From: Chara braunii
Lineage: Eukaryota > Streptophyta > Charophyceae > Charales > Characeae
Direction: 5' to 3'
DNA: 64,000 nt
Assembly (NCBI GenBank): GCA_003427395.1
Contig: BFEA01000047.1
Span: 1,337,693 to 1,401,692, forward strand
In this document: one piece after another, positions 37,520-48,560 of the stretch
Layout of the letters: each line of letters starts with the position of its first letter
How positions within the stretch are numbered: position 1 is the first letter of the stretch
Made by a program: the position numbers and the translations under genes
Notes under the pieces: model-generated
The model's database searches: none
Told to the model about the DNA's origin: nothing
Seen by the model: the letters and a program-made list of their open reading frames with translations, nothing else

Positions 37520-38230
37520 ATGAGTACAGTGCAATCATTCCTGGTCAGCGAGTCACTGCTGAACAATCTCAATCAGTTTTCACATAAAGAGGTCATTCGT
37601 TACCAGTATGTCAATGCCATCGGCTTCAGACAGGGAGACCTGTCAATCTTCGTTGTACAGACCAGCTTTGCTGAAGGTACTATCCATGACCTGATGCCAT
37701 ACCTGAAGAAGGGCAAAGAGGCTCATGAGCATTTCGATCTAGTCTGAATCTCAACCACCAAATACCTTGAGCAGAGAGAGAAGGAGCTCGATGAGAGTGA
37801 CACTACGCTGATTCGCAGCTTTGGACCGAAGCTTTATACTGACTATCTCAGGCCTCCTGTTCCCTCTCTCCTCACAGATGGCACGAGTTGGCTTGATATG
37901 ATCGGCTTGGTAAAGAGGTATATCTCTCCAGCGGTGATTGACATTGAGGCACTGACTGAGCCCACTGAGTACCCCTACCTCAGACGAGGAGTCTTTTCAG
38001 TGGACGGACTTCCTACATTGTGGGAGGAGTTTTGCTCCATGGTTAACTTTCGTGTCATGTACCTCGGATGGTCATGCTCGGAGCTTGCTGGCTTCAGGTG
38101 GCTCTTTGTCACGAGGCCTCAATCTCAGATTGTACATGGGCGTGGGTCACAGCACCGGAGACGAACAGCGAAACGAGAGATTGAGAGAGACTGGCCAGAG
38201 GGACGAGTGAGGACTCTTGAGAGGTTCTGA
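37520..38230 (+). pseudogene. Unknown protein with repeated module (copy 1), one in-frame TGA
   Basis: A 236-codon frame from ATG at 37520, broken only by TGA at 37745-37747; downstream the same frame continues to the stop at 38228-38230. Residues about 10-113 align without gaps to two further copies at 39692-40103 and 40132-40473, with shared positions PY near 57-58, KG, a Trp and a P-P-x-P...DG-x-x-W ending. The TGA falls exactly on the Trp that the other two copies keep. Residues about 125-205 (LRRGVFSVDGLPTLWEEF and following) form a second block not seen in the other copies. I recognise no family. The context (next to LTR-like repeats) suggests it is transposon-borne. Confidence 0.5.
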
Positions 38231-38699
38231 CCATGCTTGCTTATATGTACTTTCTGAGATTATTATGAGTTCTCATTCTTCCCTCATTCATTTGAACCTG
38301 TCATTGCTCGAGTCAGTCGGTCTTGCTTCTTGCATTAATCTTGCCTGATGATTGCTTTCGTGGATGACTCTGTCACAGTTCTGAAAATAAGATTGACATA
38401 ATTTATGCATGCATAACACCCCTTAATTTTATGGTTATTATTTGCATAGTTCTCTGCTGTTCCGAATCAAAATAAAAGATTTCTAAGACCGGGGACCGAC
38501 GAAGACCGCAATTAAAGGGTCTCGCTTGAAGCCGAACACACACAACAGGAAGGGATTTGCATTATTTATTTTATTTTATTTATTGCGATCACATACAAAA
38601 TCCTGCGTGACAGCCTGTTGGTTTTCCGGTCGCTCGAGTGGCCCGACTGGAAAAAGTGCGACAGCGTTGAGATCTTGATTGGAGCGATAGGAGATTTCC

Positions 38700-38981
38700 T
38701 TGGCAGAGGAGATGTGCCTTAGGAATGTCGAGGATGAGGAGATGACTCGGTGCATGGCCTACATTTTGCAGATTGATCCGATAACTTCTTTGGACATCAG
38801 TTACGTGGTCCCAGAATCGATTACGACCCAGGTTCTTAATGACAAGCAGGTTCAGCACATACCAATGATGGAGTCTCAGACAACCGAGCCTACTCGCGTG
38901 AGGGTACCACTTGTAATCATTGACCGCAATCAATTTTTCCGTGTCACTGAGATGTACATTATTATTATGACTCATAAGTAA
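38700..38981 (+). CDS. Unknown 93-residue protein inside the 5' LTR-like repeat
   Basis: The frame reads MAEEMCLRNVEDEEMTRCMA and onward, with DP, SYVV, ESI-TQ-LNDK blocks. The paralogue at 44872-45090 shares these blocks (about two thirds identical over the first 55 residues), then stops earlier. The frame is kept in both copies, which suggests past selection, but the product matches nothing I know and may be a translated repeat. No transmembrane segment or zinc-binding pattern is seen. Confidence 0.3.
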   Translation: MAEEMCLRNVEDEEMTRCMAYILQIDPITSLDISYVVPESITTQVLNDKQVQHIPMMESQTTEPTRVRVPLVIIDRNQFFRVTEMYIIIMTHK

Positions 38982-39133
38982 CTGTAGTACTTCAATAGTT
39001 GCTCTCTTCATTCCTTATGTAAACCTCTTCAGTCTCTCGTCTCTGGTCATGGTCTTGTAGAGTCTGACTTTCGTTTTCATCGTCTTGCACATGTTCTTTC
39101 ACATGTGATGTGTGGCATGAATGGTTGTTTTCC

Positions 39134-39301
39134 TCTTTACTTTTAAGTTTGAGGTCACACTCAAAGCCGTCTAAGGACTCCCTGAGCAGGGACTCCAGTG
39201 ACTTTGAGTTTGACTTTTACACAGGGTCCAGCGCAGGCGATAAAACCAAATGCCGCACTCTAAGCCATGTCGCCGCCGGCAGAATGGATAATGCTATCTA
39301 G
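39134..39301 (+). CDS. Short frame conserved between both LTR-like repeats
   Basis: The frame LRSHSKPSKDSLSRDSSDFE... ending NAI-stop is matched at 45316-45468 by MRSHSKSSKDSLSMNSIDFE... ending DDAI-stop, where it begins with ATG. Length and stop position are kept. It is Ser/Asp-rich and about 50 residues long. It could be a C-terminal exon of the preceding ORF; the function is unknown. Confidence 0.25.
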   Translation, partial: SLLLSLRSHSKPSKDSLSRDSSDFEFDFYTGSSAGDKTKCRTLSHVAAGRMDNAI

Positions 39302-39460
39302 TCGACCATATTATTGAGAGACTGAGTTTGACGTACATTTATTTAATATACAATCTTAACAAAAATATTGCGTGACAGTCAGTCGGTACACCAACCCACT
39401 GCACTCGGTCGAGAAGGAACACCGAACCTGATTCTAAAAGCGGTGGGAGTGCGACAAAAA

Positions 39461-39479
39461 TGACACCATTGTCGGGGAC
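39461..39479 (+). promoter_or_regulatory. Degenerate primer-binding-site-like sequence
   Basis: TGACACCATTGTCGGGGAC lies 4 bp after the CA end of the LTR-like repeat. Four transitions (three G to A, one C to T) convert it to the tRNA-complementary site common in plant Ty3-type elements. Position and sequence agree with an LTR element that has decayed. Confidence 0.4.
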
Positions 39480-39691
39480 TAAAAACTCTTGAGTTCCTGG
39501 GAACGGGCCCTGGTCACAATGCTCGGTGACTAGACAACAATCTTGCGAAATTAGGTCAAGCTCAGGCCAGAAGGACTTTCAGTTAGAGGATCCTCGAAAT
39601 GGGGGGCCTCTTACGGGGGTCTCTCCGAAATTATTCAGACCCACAAGCAAGGGTTCGGAACTTGTTTTCTGAGCCCTCCCTTCGTGAGTGT

Positions 39692-40103
39692 ATGAGTCCG
39701 GAACCAAACGATAACTGAAGAGTATAATGTCTTACAAGCCTTAACTCGCGTCATCTATGGTGTAGCCTTTCCCTATAAGTTTGTTAGATGTATCATGTGT
39801 GAGAAAGGTACAACCGTTGTGCATGTGTTTATCTCAAAATTCCTCGACACGGATGATTATAATATTCGACCTTACATTCCAAAAGGGGTTGATCGAGATC
39901 CTGATTTCTTCTCCAACTGGGACGTCATTATGAGTTGTCTCAAGGTAGAGAGGGATCAACTGAGACAACAAGGGATAGAGGCGAGCTGGAGTTTAGAGTC
40001 TAGGATCTATGAGAAAATTTCAACCCCACCAATGCCGAGAGGATTCTATGATGGTAGAAATTGGTTACTTCTTATCAATGCAGCACTAAGGAGGCAAAGT
40101 TAG
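39692..40103 (+). CDS. Unknown protein module, copy 2
   Basis: The frame is open from 39692 after a TGA; the first ATG is at 39795, but the alignable module begins before it (EEYNVLQALTRVIYG), so the annotated start is uncertain. It aligns gap-free to copy 1 at 37.5 kb and copy 3 at 40.1 kb: hydrophobic N-terminal part, then FLDTDDYNIRPYIPKG, a conserved Trp, ERDQLRQQG, SW and PPMPRGFYDGRNW. It ends LRRQS-stop. The pattern DTDDY is not an aspartic-protease DTG site. No known family is recognised. Copy 3 follows after 28 bp, so the two may once have been one protein. Confidence 0.4.
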
Positions 40104-40131
40104 TAGGCAACCCATGTCTGTGGTAAGAAAC

Positions 40132-40473
40132 ATTATAGAGGCACTGATTAGGATCACGGTTGGCGATGCTTTTCTACACATCATCGAGCGGTGTGTGACT
40201 TGCGAGCATGATTTTGTGATCTTGTACGTCCTTGTAGTTTGATTCTTCGATACGGATGAGTATGATGTGACACCATATGTATCTGTGGAGACGAGGAGAG
40301 GGTTTGGCTACGAGGCGTGTTGGGCGGTTGCCGCTGAGTACATCTTGGATGAGAAGTTGTTGCTTAAACAGCAAGGAAAGAAGGTGACGTGGAGTGTTTT
40401 ACCTAGAAAGTTCGTAAGATTGTCATGTCCTCATGTACCAAACAGTTTCTGCGACGAGAAGGACTGCAAGTGA
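40132..40473 (+). pseudogene. Unknown protein module, copy 3, with in-frame TGA
   Basis: The frame reads IIEALIRITVGDAFLHII and onward, TGA at 40240-40242, then FFDTDEYDVTPY, the conserved Trp, LLLKQQGKKVTW and PHVPNSFCDEKDC before the stop at 40471-40473. It aligns with copies 1 and 2 over about 110 residues. It is clearly a paralogue of copy 2 in tandem, and broken. Confidence 0.45.
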
Positions 40474-43400
40474 AGCACGACCCAAAAACGGTCAAGAGAT
40501 TATACCCTTATAATAATTAAGAGGGGTCTGGTTTATTTTTAGAACGGGAGCGACCCTTCGTATTCCAAGGTCGGGCTTGTCCCAGTCCCTCGCTATTTGT
40601 AGTGCAGGCCCGGTCTATTTTTAGGGGACCAACCCTTTGTATTCCAAGGCCGGGTCCGTCCTAGTCCCGCTCTATTTTTAGCGCAGGCCCATGCTATTTC
40701 TAGTGCAGGCCCTTGCCCCCTTGCTATTTTTAGCACGGGACTAGCTGTTTATATTCCAAGATCGGGCCTTGTTTATTTTTAGCGTAGGCCTGGTCTATTT
40801 TTAGCACCGGCCCCGACCATAGGACTGCAACACTTGTGCCCGACCATCCAGCCTCTCCACTTTAAAAGGAAAGGTGGTGTCACTCATTAAACGCGTGGGC
40901 TTCTATGTCACTCATTAGATACGCGAGCTGGAATATGGAAACGATGGTGGCACACCAAGGGCGAAAGGAGTGAGCAAGAGCAAGAGGGAGGTAAGGAAGG
41001 GGGATGGGCTGCTTTGGGCACATGCGGCTTCCACTTGGCCGGTTGTTCTCTCGTCGCGATCTCCCCTACCTCCTCCCCTCTCTCTTGCCTTTCGCCTCCC
41101 CCTCTCTGCTCTTTTGTTTATTTTTTTTTTCCCTTCCCTTCTGATCGCTTGCTCTCCATTCACCTGGCTGGTCCTTTTGGCGCACACCATGTTTTTCTGC
41201 TTGTGCCGAGTTAGTCTCCGCGCGCCGATTTGAATTTGTCTGTGCTCCCTTAGAAAATGTGCATTTAATTGTTGGTTGGTCTGTGGCAGCTCACGCAATA
41301 TACTGATTGCTTCCTAGCTGCACGTCCTGCATGGTTGCAAACTTTGCATGTTCACTCGTATTAGTGTGCCTACCTAGTCACTTATTTGCCTCCCTAGTAC
41401 TCGCACACAACATTAGCATGTGTGCGTCCTGCTAGTGGCGTGCGCTCCTCACTAGTACTTACGCCCTGATTGCCTGCGTGTGTCCGGGTCATGATGTGCG
41501 TGCCCAAGATCAGCCTGGTATGAGCACCACTTGCCAAGGACAAAGCTTGCAGAGTTAAGTTGCATGTGCGTAGCGTCAAGCCCGAAGACGTCGGGTGCAT
41601 GCCCAGGCTATTATGCGCCTAGGCTAGACTGCTGTTGTAGTGTGCGCCCCCTCATGTGCCTTAGCTGCTCGGGATCAGTGCACCCTTTCACGTATTGATT
41701 GCTAATTGGGATCAGCACGTCATCACACATGTTGTTGCTGGTCGGAAATTGTGCCCACTCGCGTGAGTCGGTGCTGATCAGGATCAGTGCACCCTTGTGC
41801 GTGCCATTGCTCACTGGGATCCACGCGCCCATTTGCGTGTCGTTGCTTGTCGGGATTAACGTGCCCTTTCGCGCCCCTTGGCAAACTTGTGTACTTCGGT
41901 ATGGCTTTGATTTGCCACTTGGAAGGCTGATGCACTTTGGTATGGTTTTGATCTGTCTCTTGGCAGGCTTGCACAACTCGGTATGGTTCTGATTTGTCAC
42001 TTGGCAGGCTTGCGGAACTCGACACGACTCTCATCTGCCAGTTGGCAGGCTTGCATAACTCCGCATGGCTCTGATCTGGCACTTGGCAGGCTTGCGCAAC
42101 TCGGTATGGTTCTGATTTGTCACTTGGCAGACTTGCGCACTTTGGTATGTCTTTGATCTGTCACTTGGCAACTTGCGCAACTCGGTATGGTTCTCATTTG
42201 TCACTTGCGTAACTTCGCATGGCTATGATATGCCACTTGGCAGGCTCGCGCGTCTTAGCATGGCTCTGATTTGTCACTTGGCAGGCGTGTGTAACTTGGT
42301 ATGACTCCGATCTGCCACTTGGTTGTTTCGTGCAACTCGGTATGGTTCTGATCTGCCACTTGGCAGGTCTTAGTAGCTATATACGATTCTGATGTATCAC
42401 TTGGCATGCTTGCACAACTCAATAAAGTTCTAGTCTACCGCTTGGCAGGCTCGTATGGCATGGTACGGTGCCGATCCACCGCTTGATAGACTGACTAACT
42501 GGTTTGGTGTGGTTGAGACTGTGTTCACGCTTCGAACGGTAATGTTGGACAATGTGCTCACTTGGATCAATGATAGGTCCTTGTCCACACAAAGTGATAA
42601 TGCGAAGTCATGCGCTTTATTGGGTTGTTCTTGTTGTTTTAGTGTGCGCCTATGCTTGGCATTGCTGATTTAGTGCAGGCCTATGCGTGACATTGTTGAT
42701 TTGGTGCGTGCCCAGACTCGACATTGTTGATTTAGTGTGCGCCCAACCTCAACATTGCTAACTTAGCGCGCACCCAAGCTTAGAGTGCGCCCACGCTCGG
42801 AATTGTTAATTTAGTATGTGCCTGTGTCTAGCATTGCTGATTTAGCGCGCGCCCAGGCTTGGCATTGCTAATAGAGTGCGTGCTCTTTTGGTTTGATGAT
42901 CCAAGAGTGTGCGCCCCATTGGTTTGATGATCCGAGAGTGCACGCCTCATTGGCTTGATAATTATAGAGCGCGTGCCTTGCGGGTTTGATAATTATAGAG
43001 TGTGCGCGCTACTGGTTTGATAATCCGAGAGTGTGTGCCCTACAGGTTTGATAATTCTAGAACACGTGCCCCGTCGGTCTAAGGATTCTAGAGCCCACGC
43101 CCTGATGGTCTCGTGATTCTAGAGCGCGCTCTTTGCTAGTTTGATGATGTGGGACCACGCGCCCTGCTAGTTCAATGGTGCGGGACTGTGCGCCCTTCAA
43201 GTTTGATGATTTAAGATTATGCACTACGCTAGTTGATGTGGGACAATGCATTCCACTGCTTTAAGGCAACGAGATCACGCATCTCGTGGGTTTTATTATC
43301 GGCCCCGTGCGCCCGATTGGTTTCATTATTTGGGATTGTGCGCCCTGGTGTTCCAAGGGTGTACTCTATGTTATGAGGTCGAGTGCATCATTGGGATTGA

Positions 43401-43740
43401 TGCCAAGCGTCCCTGCAGAAATGGTTAAACACCCCACTCCCATTGATTTGATTCCTTGTTGATCAGTCTCTAAGCAGGCAATGCTTTTGCTGTTCAGTCC
43501 CTGCATCGACGATATTTGCGCAGTCCAATCCCAATGCATACGGTTTTGCTAATCAGTCCTCTGCTGTGACAGTATCGGAAGTTTCAGTCCCCGTATTTCG
43601 GAACTTTTGTTAAGGAGACACTCTTATGGTATTGCTAGTTGTTGTTCAGTCGGGCCCATCAGGGCGGCCCCTACATTGAGTTGCTGGTTGTTGTTAAGTC
43701 AAGCCCATTCATGTGGGCCCCTACATTGGGTTGTTGTTTG
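40470..43740 (+). repeat. Mosaic of several tandem arrays, left arm of a large inverted repeat
   Basis: Successive arrays have different units: CTATTTTTAG...GCAGGCCC words (about 40530-40800); GGGATCAGTGCACCC words of about 50 bp (41660-41880); a unit of about 41 bp with TCGGTATGGTTCTGAT and CACTTGGCAGGCTTG (41895-42480); GCATTGCTGATTTAGTGCGC (about 35 bp, 42650-42880); GGTTTGATGATCC...GTGCGCCC (42890-43330); TTGAGTTGCTGGTTGTTG with GGCCCATTCAGGCGGGCCC (43630-43920). The same order recurs reversed at 47661-47928 and 54061-56295. ORFs across it (41611-42082 minus) are translations of the repeats. Confidence 0.8.
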
Positions 43741-44837
43741 CTGATTTTGGCGGGCCTCTTCATTAAGTTGTTGCTTGTCGTTTAGTCAGACCTATTCAGG
43801 CGGGCCCGTGCATTGAGTTGCTGGTTGCTGTTTGACCGGACCCATTCAGACGAACCCATACATTGAGTTGATTGTCGCCGAATTGGCCAGACCCATTAAG
43901 GTGGGTTCTTTTGTCGAGTTGTTGCTGACTTTTCCCCTCATCACCGAGACACTGTTGATTTAATCGGATCATTTGGGGAGTTTGCTTATACCTTATTTGC
44001 AAGCTAACCAAACTGACACATAGTATGTTGTCCCTCTAAAGTGGGGCACGCTCGTGGAGATGTTTCGATATGGCTATACTGGACTTTTATCATCAGGGCA
44101 AATGAGTCTCCCACGTCGAGACATACTCTGGTGATTACTTACTACGTGAGAGGGGTTGGACAAGGAGTGAAGGGAGCACAGCCTGTGACCGAATCGCCGA
44201 CTATATTTTTCGGAGGGAGAGCTACTAAAGGGAACATTGTCTACATGTCGTGTTTCACCATGTTCCTTTTGCACCGGGTGGTGCTCTCTTTGGCTTCGAT
44301 GGTTGCAATCTAAAACCCCTCAGCAAAGGCGACAACAAGGAAAAGAGACGTTATGACAGAAGGATAAGGAGGGAGGTTGCTAGATCCGGTTTATCCATTA
44401 CCACTTGCTTACAGAGGTCAAAGACGGATGAGTCGGATCAAGAATCTTGTTGCGTGAGCGATGTTGACTGTGGGGATTACTTCGATTGGGATACCTATAG
44501 GGATCAAGGTCGCTTGACTTTGAGTGGACTCAAGACGACTCATGACACTGGCTACCAGAACGAGGCATAAATGAAGGGCAACCATATGTCGGATTGCGTA
44601 TCTCTTGGCACGATACCTACTCGAGGGGGATTGACTGAGACTTTACATGTCATGGGAACCCAAGTCGGAGGAGGTAGTCGGTCCTTCCAGGGGAAAAGGA
44701 CCAGTCCCGTACCTTAGGGATGACTATAGTCACGTTCTAAGAGCAAGTTTTGATATGCAGGCTTTTCGGAAACCCCTCTATGGACATTGCTTTCTTGAGG
44801 TGCCTTACGACTAGTACATCTACGACAAGGGGCGCGT
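43741..44837 (+). other. Stretch with two overlapping unknown ORFs
   Basis: Plus-strand frames 44041-44313 (90 codons) and 44250-44570 (106 codons) overlap in different frames. The second is charged (KEKRRYDRRIRREV, then an acidic DQES/DVDCGDYFDWD part) and could be a remnant of a DNA- or RNA-binding protein of the surrounding element, but no family is recognised. Confidence 0.25.
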
Positions 44838-45621
44838 TGAACTCTTGATTGGAGCGATATGAGACATTTCCTTGGCAGAGGAGATGTACCTTAGGAGTGT
44901 CGTGGACGACGAGATGGCCCGGTGTATGGCCTACATTCTGCACATTGATCCGGTAGCTTCTCTTAACATCAGTTATGTGGTCCTAGAGTCGATTGCGACC
45001 CAGATTCTTAATGATAAGGAGGATCAGCGCGTACCAAAGATGAAGTCTAAGACAGTTGAGCCTGGGGTACCATGCGTGATCATCGATTGAGGTCAATCCT
45101 TCTGCGTCACTTAGATGTACGTTATTATTATTATTATTATGACTCATCAGTGACTGCAGTACTTCAATGGCTGCTCTCTTCATTCCTTGTATACTACTCT
45201 TCGGTCTCTGGTCATGGTTCTGCAGAGTATGACTTTTGTTCTCCTCATTTTGCACATGTTTTTTGTCATGTGATGTATGACATGAATGGTTGTTTTCTTC
45301 TTTCTTTTTAATTATGAGATCACACTCAAAGTCGTCTAAAGACTCTCTGAGCATGAACTCCATTGACTTTGAGTCTGACTTTTACACGGGGTCAAGCGCA
45401 AGCGATAAAACCAAACACTGCGCTTTAAGTCGTGTCGCCGTCAGCAGGAGGGATGATGCTATCTAGTCGACCATACTACTGAGAGAAGGGGTTTGACATG
45501 TATTTATTTAATATACAATCTTAGCAAAAATTATGCGTGACAGTCTGTCGGTACACCAACCCACTGCACTCGATCAGGGAGGAACACCGAACCTGATTCT
45601 GAAAGCGGTGGGAGTGCGGCA
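44838..45621 (+). repeat. LTR-like direct repeat, 3' copy (784 bp, TG...CA)
   Basis: Partner of 38668-39456; starts TGAACTCTTGATTGG and ends GGAGTGCGGCA. It is preceded by a short purine run (GACAAGGGGCG) that could be the remains of a polypurine tract. It contains the paralogous ORF at 44872-45090 (MAEEMYLRSVVDDEMARCMA) and the short frame at 45316-45468. The pair spans about 6.95 kb without any recognisable protease, RT or integrase, so the element would be non-autonomous. Confidence 0.55.
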
Positions 45622-45984
45622 CCGGTTCAAGAAAACGAGACTTGTAATTAATCAAAAAGGTAATAATTAATCATAAAATAAATAAAGAAGAAGTAGAGGA
45701 GGAGGGGAGAGAGGGAAACTTCTGACACCCCCCTTGGTTCCATGAGTCGGACCCGTGGTCAGGATCGATGACAAAACCAAAAGGGATAATCTCACTAGAC
45801 CCTGAACCTTTAGTCTCCTCCAACTGCGCTCGCTCACTCCTTTGTTGTTGTTTGGTTTTGATGCCCGTACCGATAACTTGAAAATCCGGTGCCGTAACCA
45901 GTAGGGCTAGGCCTAAGTCTGAGCTTAAGAAGCACAAAATACAATATGAAGTGCCCACCAACTACGGGAAACTCTACAACATTG

Positions 45985-47660
45985 CCACTATGTAGAAAAA
46001 CATCTGGAAGATCTAATTGAGACTGCTCCACTAGCATGGTACCGTACTCTCAAACAAGGACCCTCCCTCAAAAAAGTGGATTGGATAGCAACGCAGGAGG
46101 TGCCGACACGCATCAGCCAAATTCATATGGTAGATCCCCAAATGGTCTTGACAGAGTACTATGAGGATACGCGAATGGGGGCCCTTGAAGGGAGTAGAGC
46201 CCCGTTTGAATGGACAGAGACGACTTTGGTCTATCGGATCCGAATCATGATAGAGAGAGGGGTGAAAGTAGCTTACCAACCATAGTGGGCTGTCCATGAG
46301 TTAGCTCTGGACCCGACGGAATGAACTTGGTCACTTCCCCAGAGAAAGCAGGGGGGGGGGGCAAATCAGTTAACCCTCTACTGGCTGTCGGTCAAGTCCG
46401 CCTACAGTGTCTGGGGGATGTGGTTATTGATCGCTGGGCCAACCAGCTTAACATGGACCGTTCTCTCCTGAAGCCTATTCGATGTTTCCAAGATCAGAAA
46501 TCTAAACCTGCAAAAATATCGTCCCTACAGTGGCAGATAGCACACCGCTGCCTGCCCACAAACGACTGGTTAATAGACCACACCAACCTGGAACCGCGGG
46601 GCCTGGCGCTGCCATGGTGTCAGCCGTGTTTGCACATGTTTTCTTCCCGTAAGAGGGCAGAGACTATTGAGCATATTTTTATGCAATGCCCAATAGCCCA
46701 GTTCATGTGGAGGTGGTGGGACCGGATTTGGCGGCAGATGGTAACAGACTTTCCCTAGCCATGGTCATGGCGGGCCATTCTGGCGGGACATTGGCCATTG
46801 GCAGCGGAAGGTTCGACTTTTGTTGAAAACATGTTTTGGGTGGGCAGGAGGGCGGTGATGTGGGTGCTCTGGAGACAAAGGTGTGTCTTGGCCCTGGAAA
46901 ATGTGAGGATAGAAGGGGCGATAATAGTGGAACAAATCCAGCAACAGGTACAGCTAGCACTCATACAAAGATGGTTCGACACGAAGTCACAGCTGGATCT
47001 TTTCACGCAAATCTCTGATGTCAGGAAGGGAGTCACAACATTTTGCACAAACTGGTTGGGAGGAGAGAGGGAGGGATGGGTAGCAAAGGTCACATGGGGA
47101 GGGGATAAAGTCGAAGCTCAACGAAGTTTGGAGGAGATGAGGGACTACAAGTTGGTTTTCAAAGAATGAACCCAGGTGGAACCCACAGACTTCCCGAACC
47201 CTTCCCTCCCCAAGCCCTCTCCCTGACGGAAATCTTGGTTTGATGACACTCCCTAATTCATTGCTACAAAGGCAAGGGTATGGAAGGAGGTCCCACTGGT
47301 GCCCCCCCAGTGTCTCCTTCTGCTCCCTCTGTACAGTTCAAAGTCAGAAGTGTGGGACGCTGGACCCGATTTTCCACCAGGAGAACGATTGTTAGTATCA
47401 CCATTATTACCACCATCACCATTATTACCACCATCACCATTATTACCACCATCACCATTATCATCATCTTCATCATGAGGGACGCTGAGCCCGGTTCTCA
47501 GCAATTTCGATTTGGCTACTCCGGGTAGACTGTGAGGACCCCGGCCTCAATTCCCTTATTGATAATGTTAGCCTTGGGCACTGGGCCCTTTTTGTCAAAA
47601 CAAAAACAAAAACAAAAACAAAAACAAAAAACAAAAACAAAAACAAAAACAAAAACAATA
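45985..47660 (+). mobile_element. LINE-C, 5'-truncated 3' part of a LINE
   Basis: The plus strand codes the C-terminal part of a LINE ORF2 (about 45985-47169) and ends in a (CAAAAA)n tail at about 47599-47655. Motifs KISSLQWQIAHRCLPTNDWL, C-x2-C and ETIEHIFMQCP are the C-terminal zinc-knuckle block shared with LINE-A and LINE-B. The frame is broken, for example by TAG at 46756-46758, which falls on a Trp kept in LINE-A. The 3' UTR holds GGGACGCTGGACCCG (47354) and an 18-bp array. The 5' boundary is approximate. Confidence 0.75.
47397..47470. repeat. 18-bp tandem repeat in the LINE-C 3' UTR
   Basis: CACCATTATTACCACCAT repeats about 4 times. Confidence 0.9.
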
Positions 47661-47928
47661 ACTTAATGTAGGGGCCCGCTTGAATGGGCCCGACTGAACA
47701 GTAACCATCAACTTAATGTTGGGCCCCGCCTGAATGGGCCCCACTGAACAACCACCAGCAATACCATACGAGTGCCTCCTCAACAAGAGGTCCGAAATAC
47801 GAGGACTGAAACTACCCATACCGTTACGGCAGAGGACTGATCGGCAAAACCGTATGCATTGGGACTGGACTGCGCAAATATCGTCAATGCAGGGACTGAA
47901 CAGCAAAAGCATCGCCTGCTGAGAGACT
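47661..47928 (-). repeat. Right arm of the inverted mosaic repeat, part 1
   Basis: Reverse complement of about 43485-43740: GGCCCGACTGAACA, AGCAATACCAT, TCCGAAATACG and AGAGGACTGAT are all found reversed there. It ends with the 17-bp target duplication of LINE-A. Confidence 0.85.
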
Positions 47929-47930
47929 TG

Positions 47931-47965
<35 letters not shown>

Positions 47966-48119
47966 ACACACCCTCGCCAGTGTTAGTGCTGCTGATAAAA
48001 GCAGACACCGCTAACACCAGGAGGGAGGCTCCATCTATTGGTGGGGAGCATCACCTACTGGAAAACGGGTCCAGCATCCCATATACAGAAATTGAGAATG
48101 TCTGAGAACAATGAGAATA

Positions 48120-48560
48120 GTGACTGTGAGATCTGCCAGCATTGATTGCCCTGCACCTTAGGGGATTGACTGAGCAGCCTTAAATAGTGACCTCTTCACC
48201 TTCCCATATGCAAAATTGAGAATGCCTGAGGACAATGAGAACAGTGACTGTGAGGTCCGCCAACATAGATTGCCCTGCACCGCAGGGGATTGCCTGAGAA
48301 ACCTTTTTTTGCTGGGGAACGGACTGTGTGCAGATCTTGATTATGAGTCCTGCCAGCATTGATTACCCTGTGTCCCAGGGGATTGACTGCGCAGGCCTGT
48401 CTAATGTATCCTTTTTACATGCCTGCCAGCATTGATTGCCCTGAGCTCCTCAGGGGATTGACTGAGGGGATTGACTGCGCCGGCCTGTCTAATGTATCCT
48501 TTTTACATGCTTGCCACCATTGATTACCCTGAGCTCCTCAGGGGACTGACTGAGCAGGAG
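48120..48560 (-). repeat. Five diverged repeats with a small hairpin in the LINE-A 3' UTR
   Basis: On the plus strand, CCAGCATTGATTGCCCTG or a variant occurs at about 48137, 48259, 48353, 48425 and 48516, each followed within a few bases by CAGGGGATTGACTG. CCCTG and CAGGG can pair with a short, variable loop in each. Similar repeats lie in the retroposon at 54318-54985. Confidence 0.75.

Larger units (their letters stand above)
38668..39456 (+). repeat. LTR-like direct repeat, 5' copy (789 bp, TG...CA)
   Basis: Homologous over its whole length to 44838-45621 (784 bp). It starts TGAGATCTTGATTGG and ends GGAGTGCGACA. Four bases later comes TGACACCATTGTCGGGGAC, which differs only by transitions from the TGGCGCCGTTGCCGGGGA-type primer-binding site of plant LTR elements. 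The repeat contains a 93-codon ORF and a shorter one, both alignable in copy 2. The 5-bp flanks (AGCGT before, CCGGT after the pair) do not match, so no target duplication is left. Just before it (38573-38663), sequence resembling the repeat's own 3' end occurs. Confidence 0.55.

Noticed and set aside
41611-42082. 129- and 119-codon minus-strand ORFs (and 55611-56003 plus)
   Set aside because: Translations of the tandem arrays; their periodic peptides follow the repeat unit.
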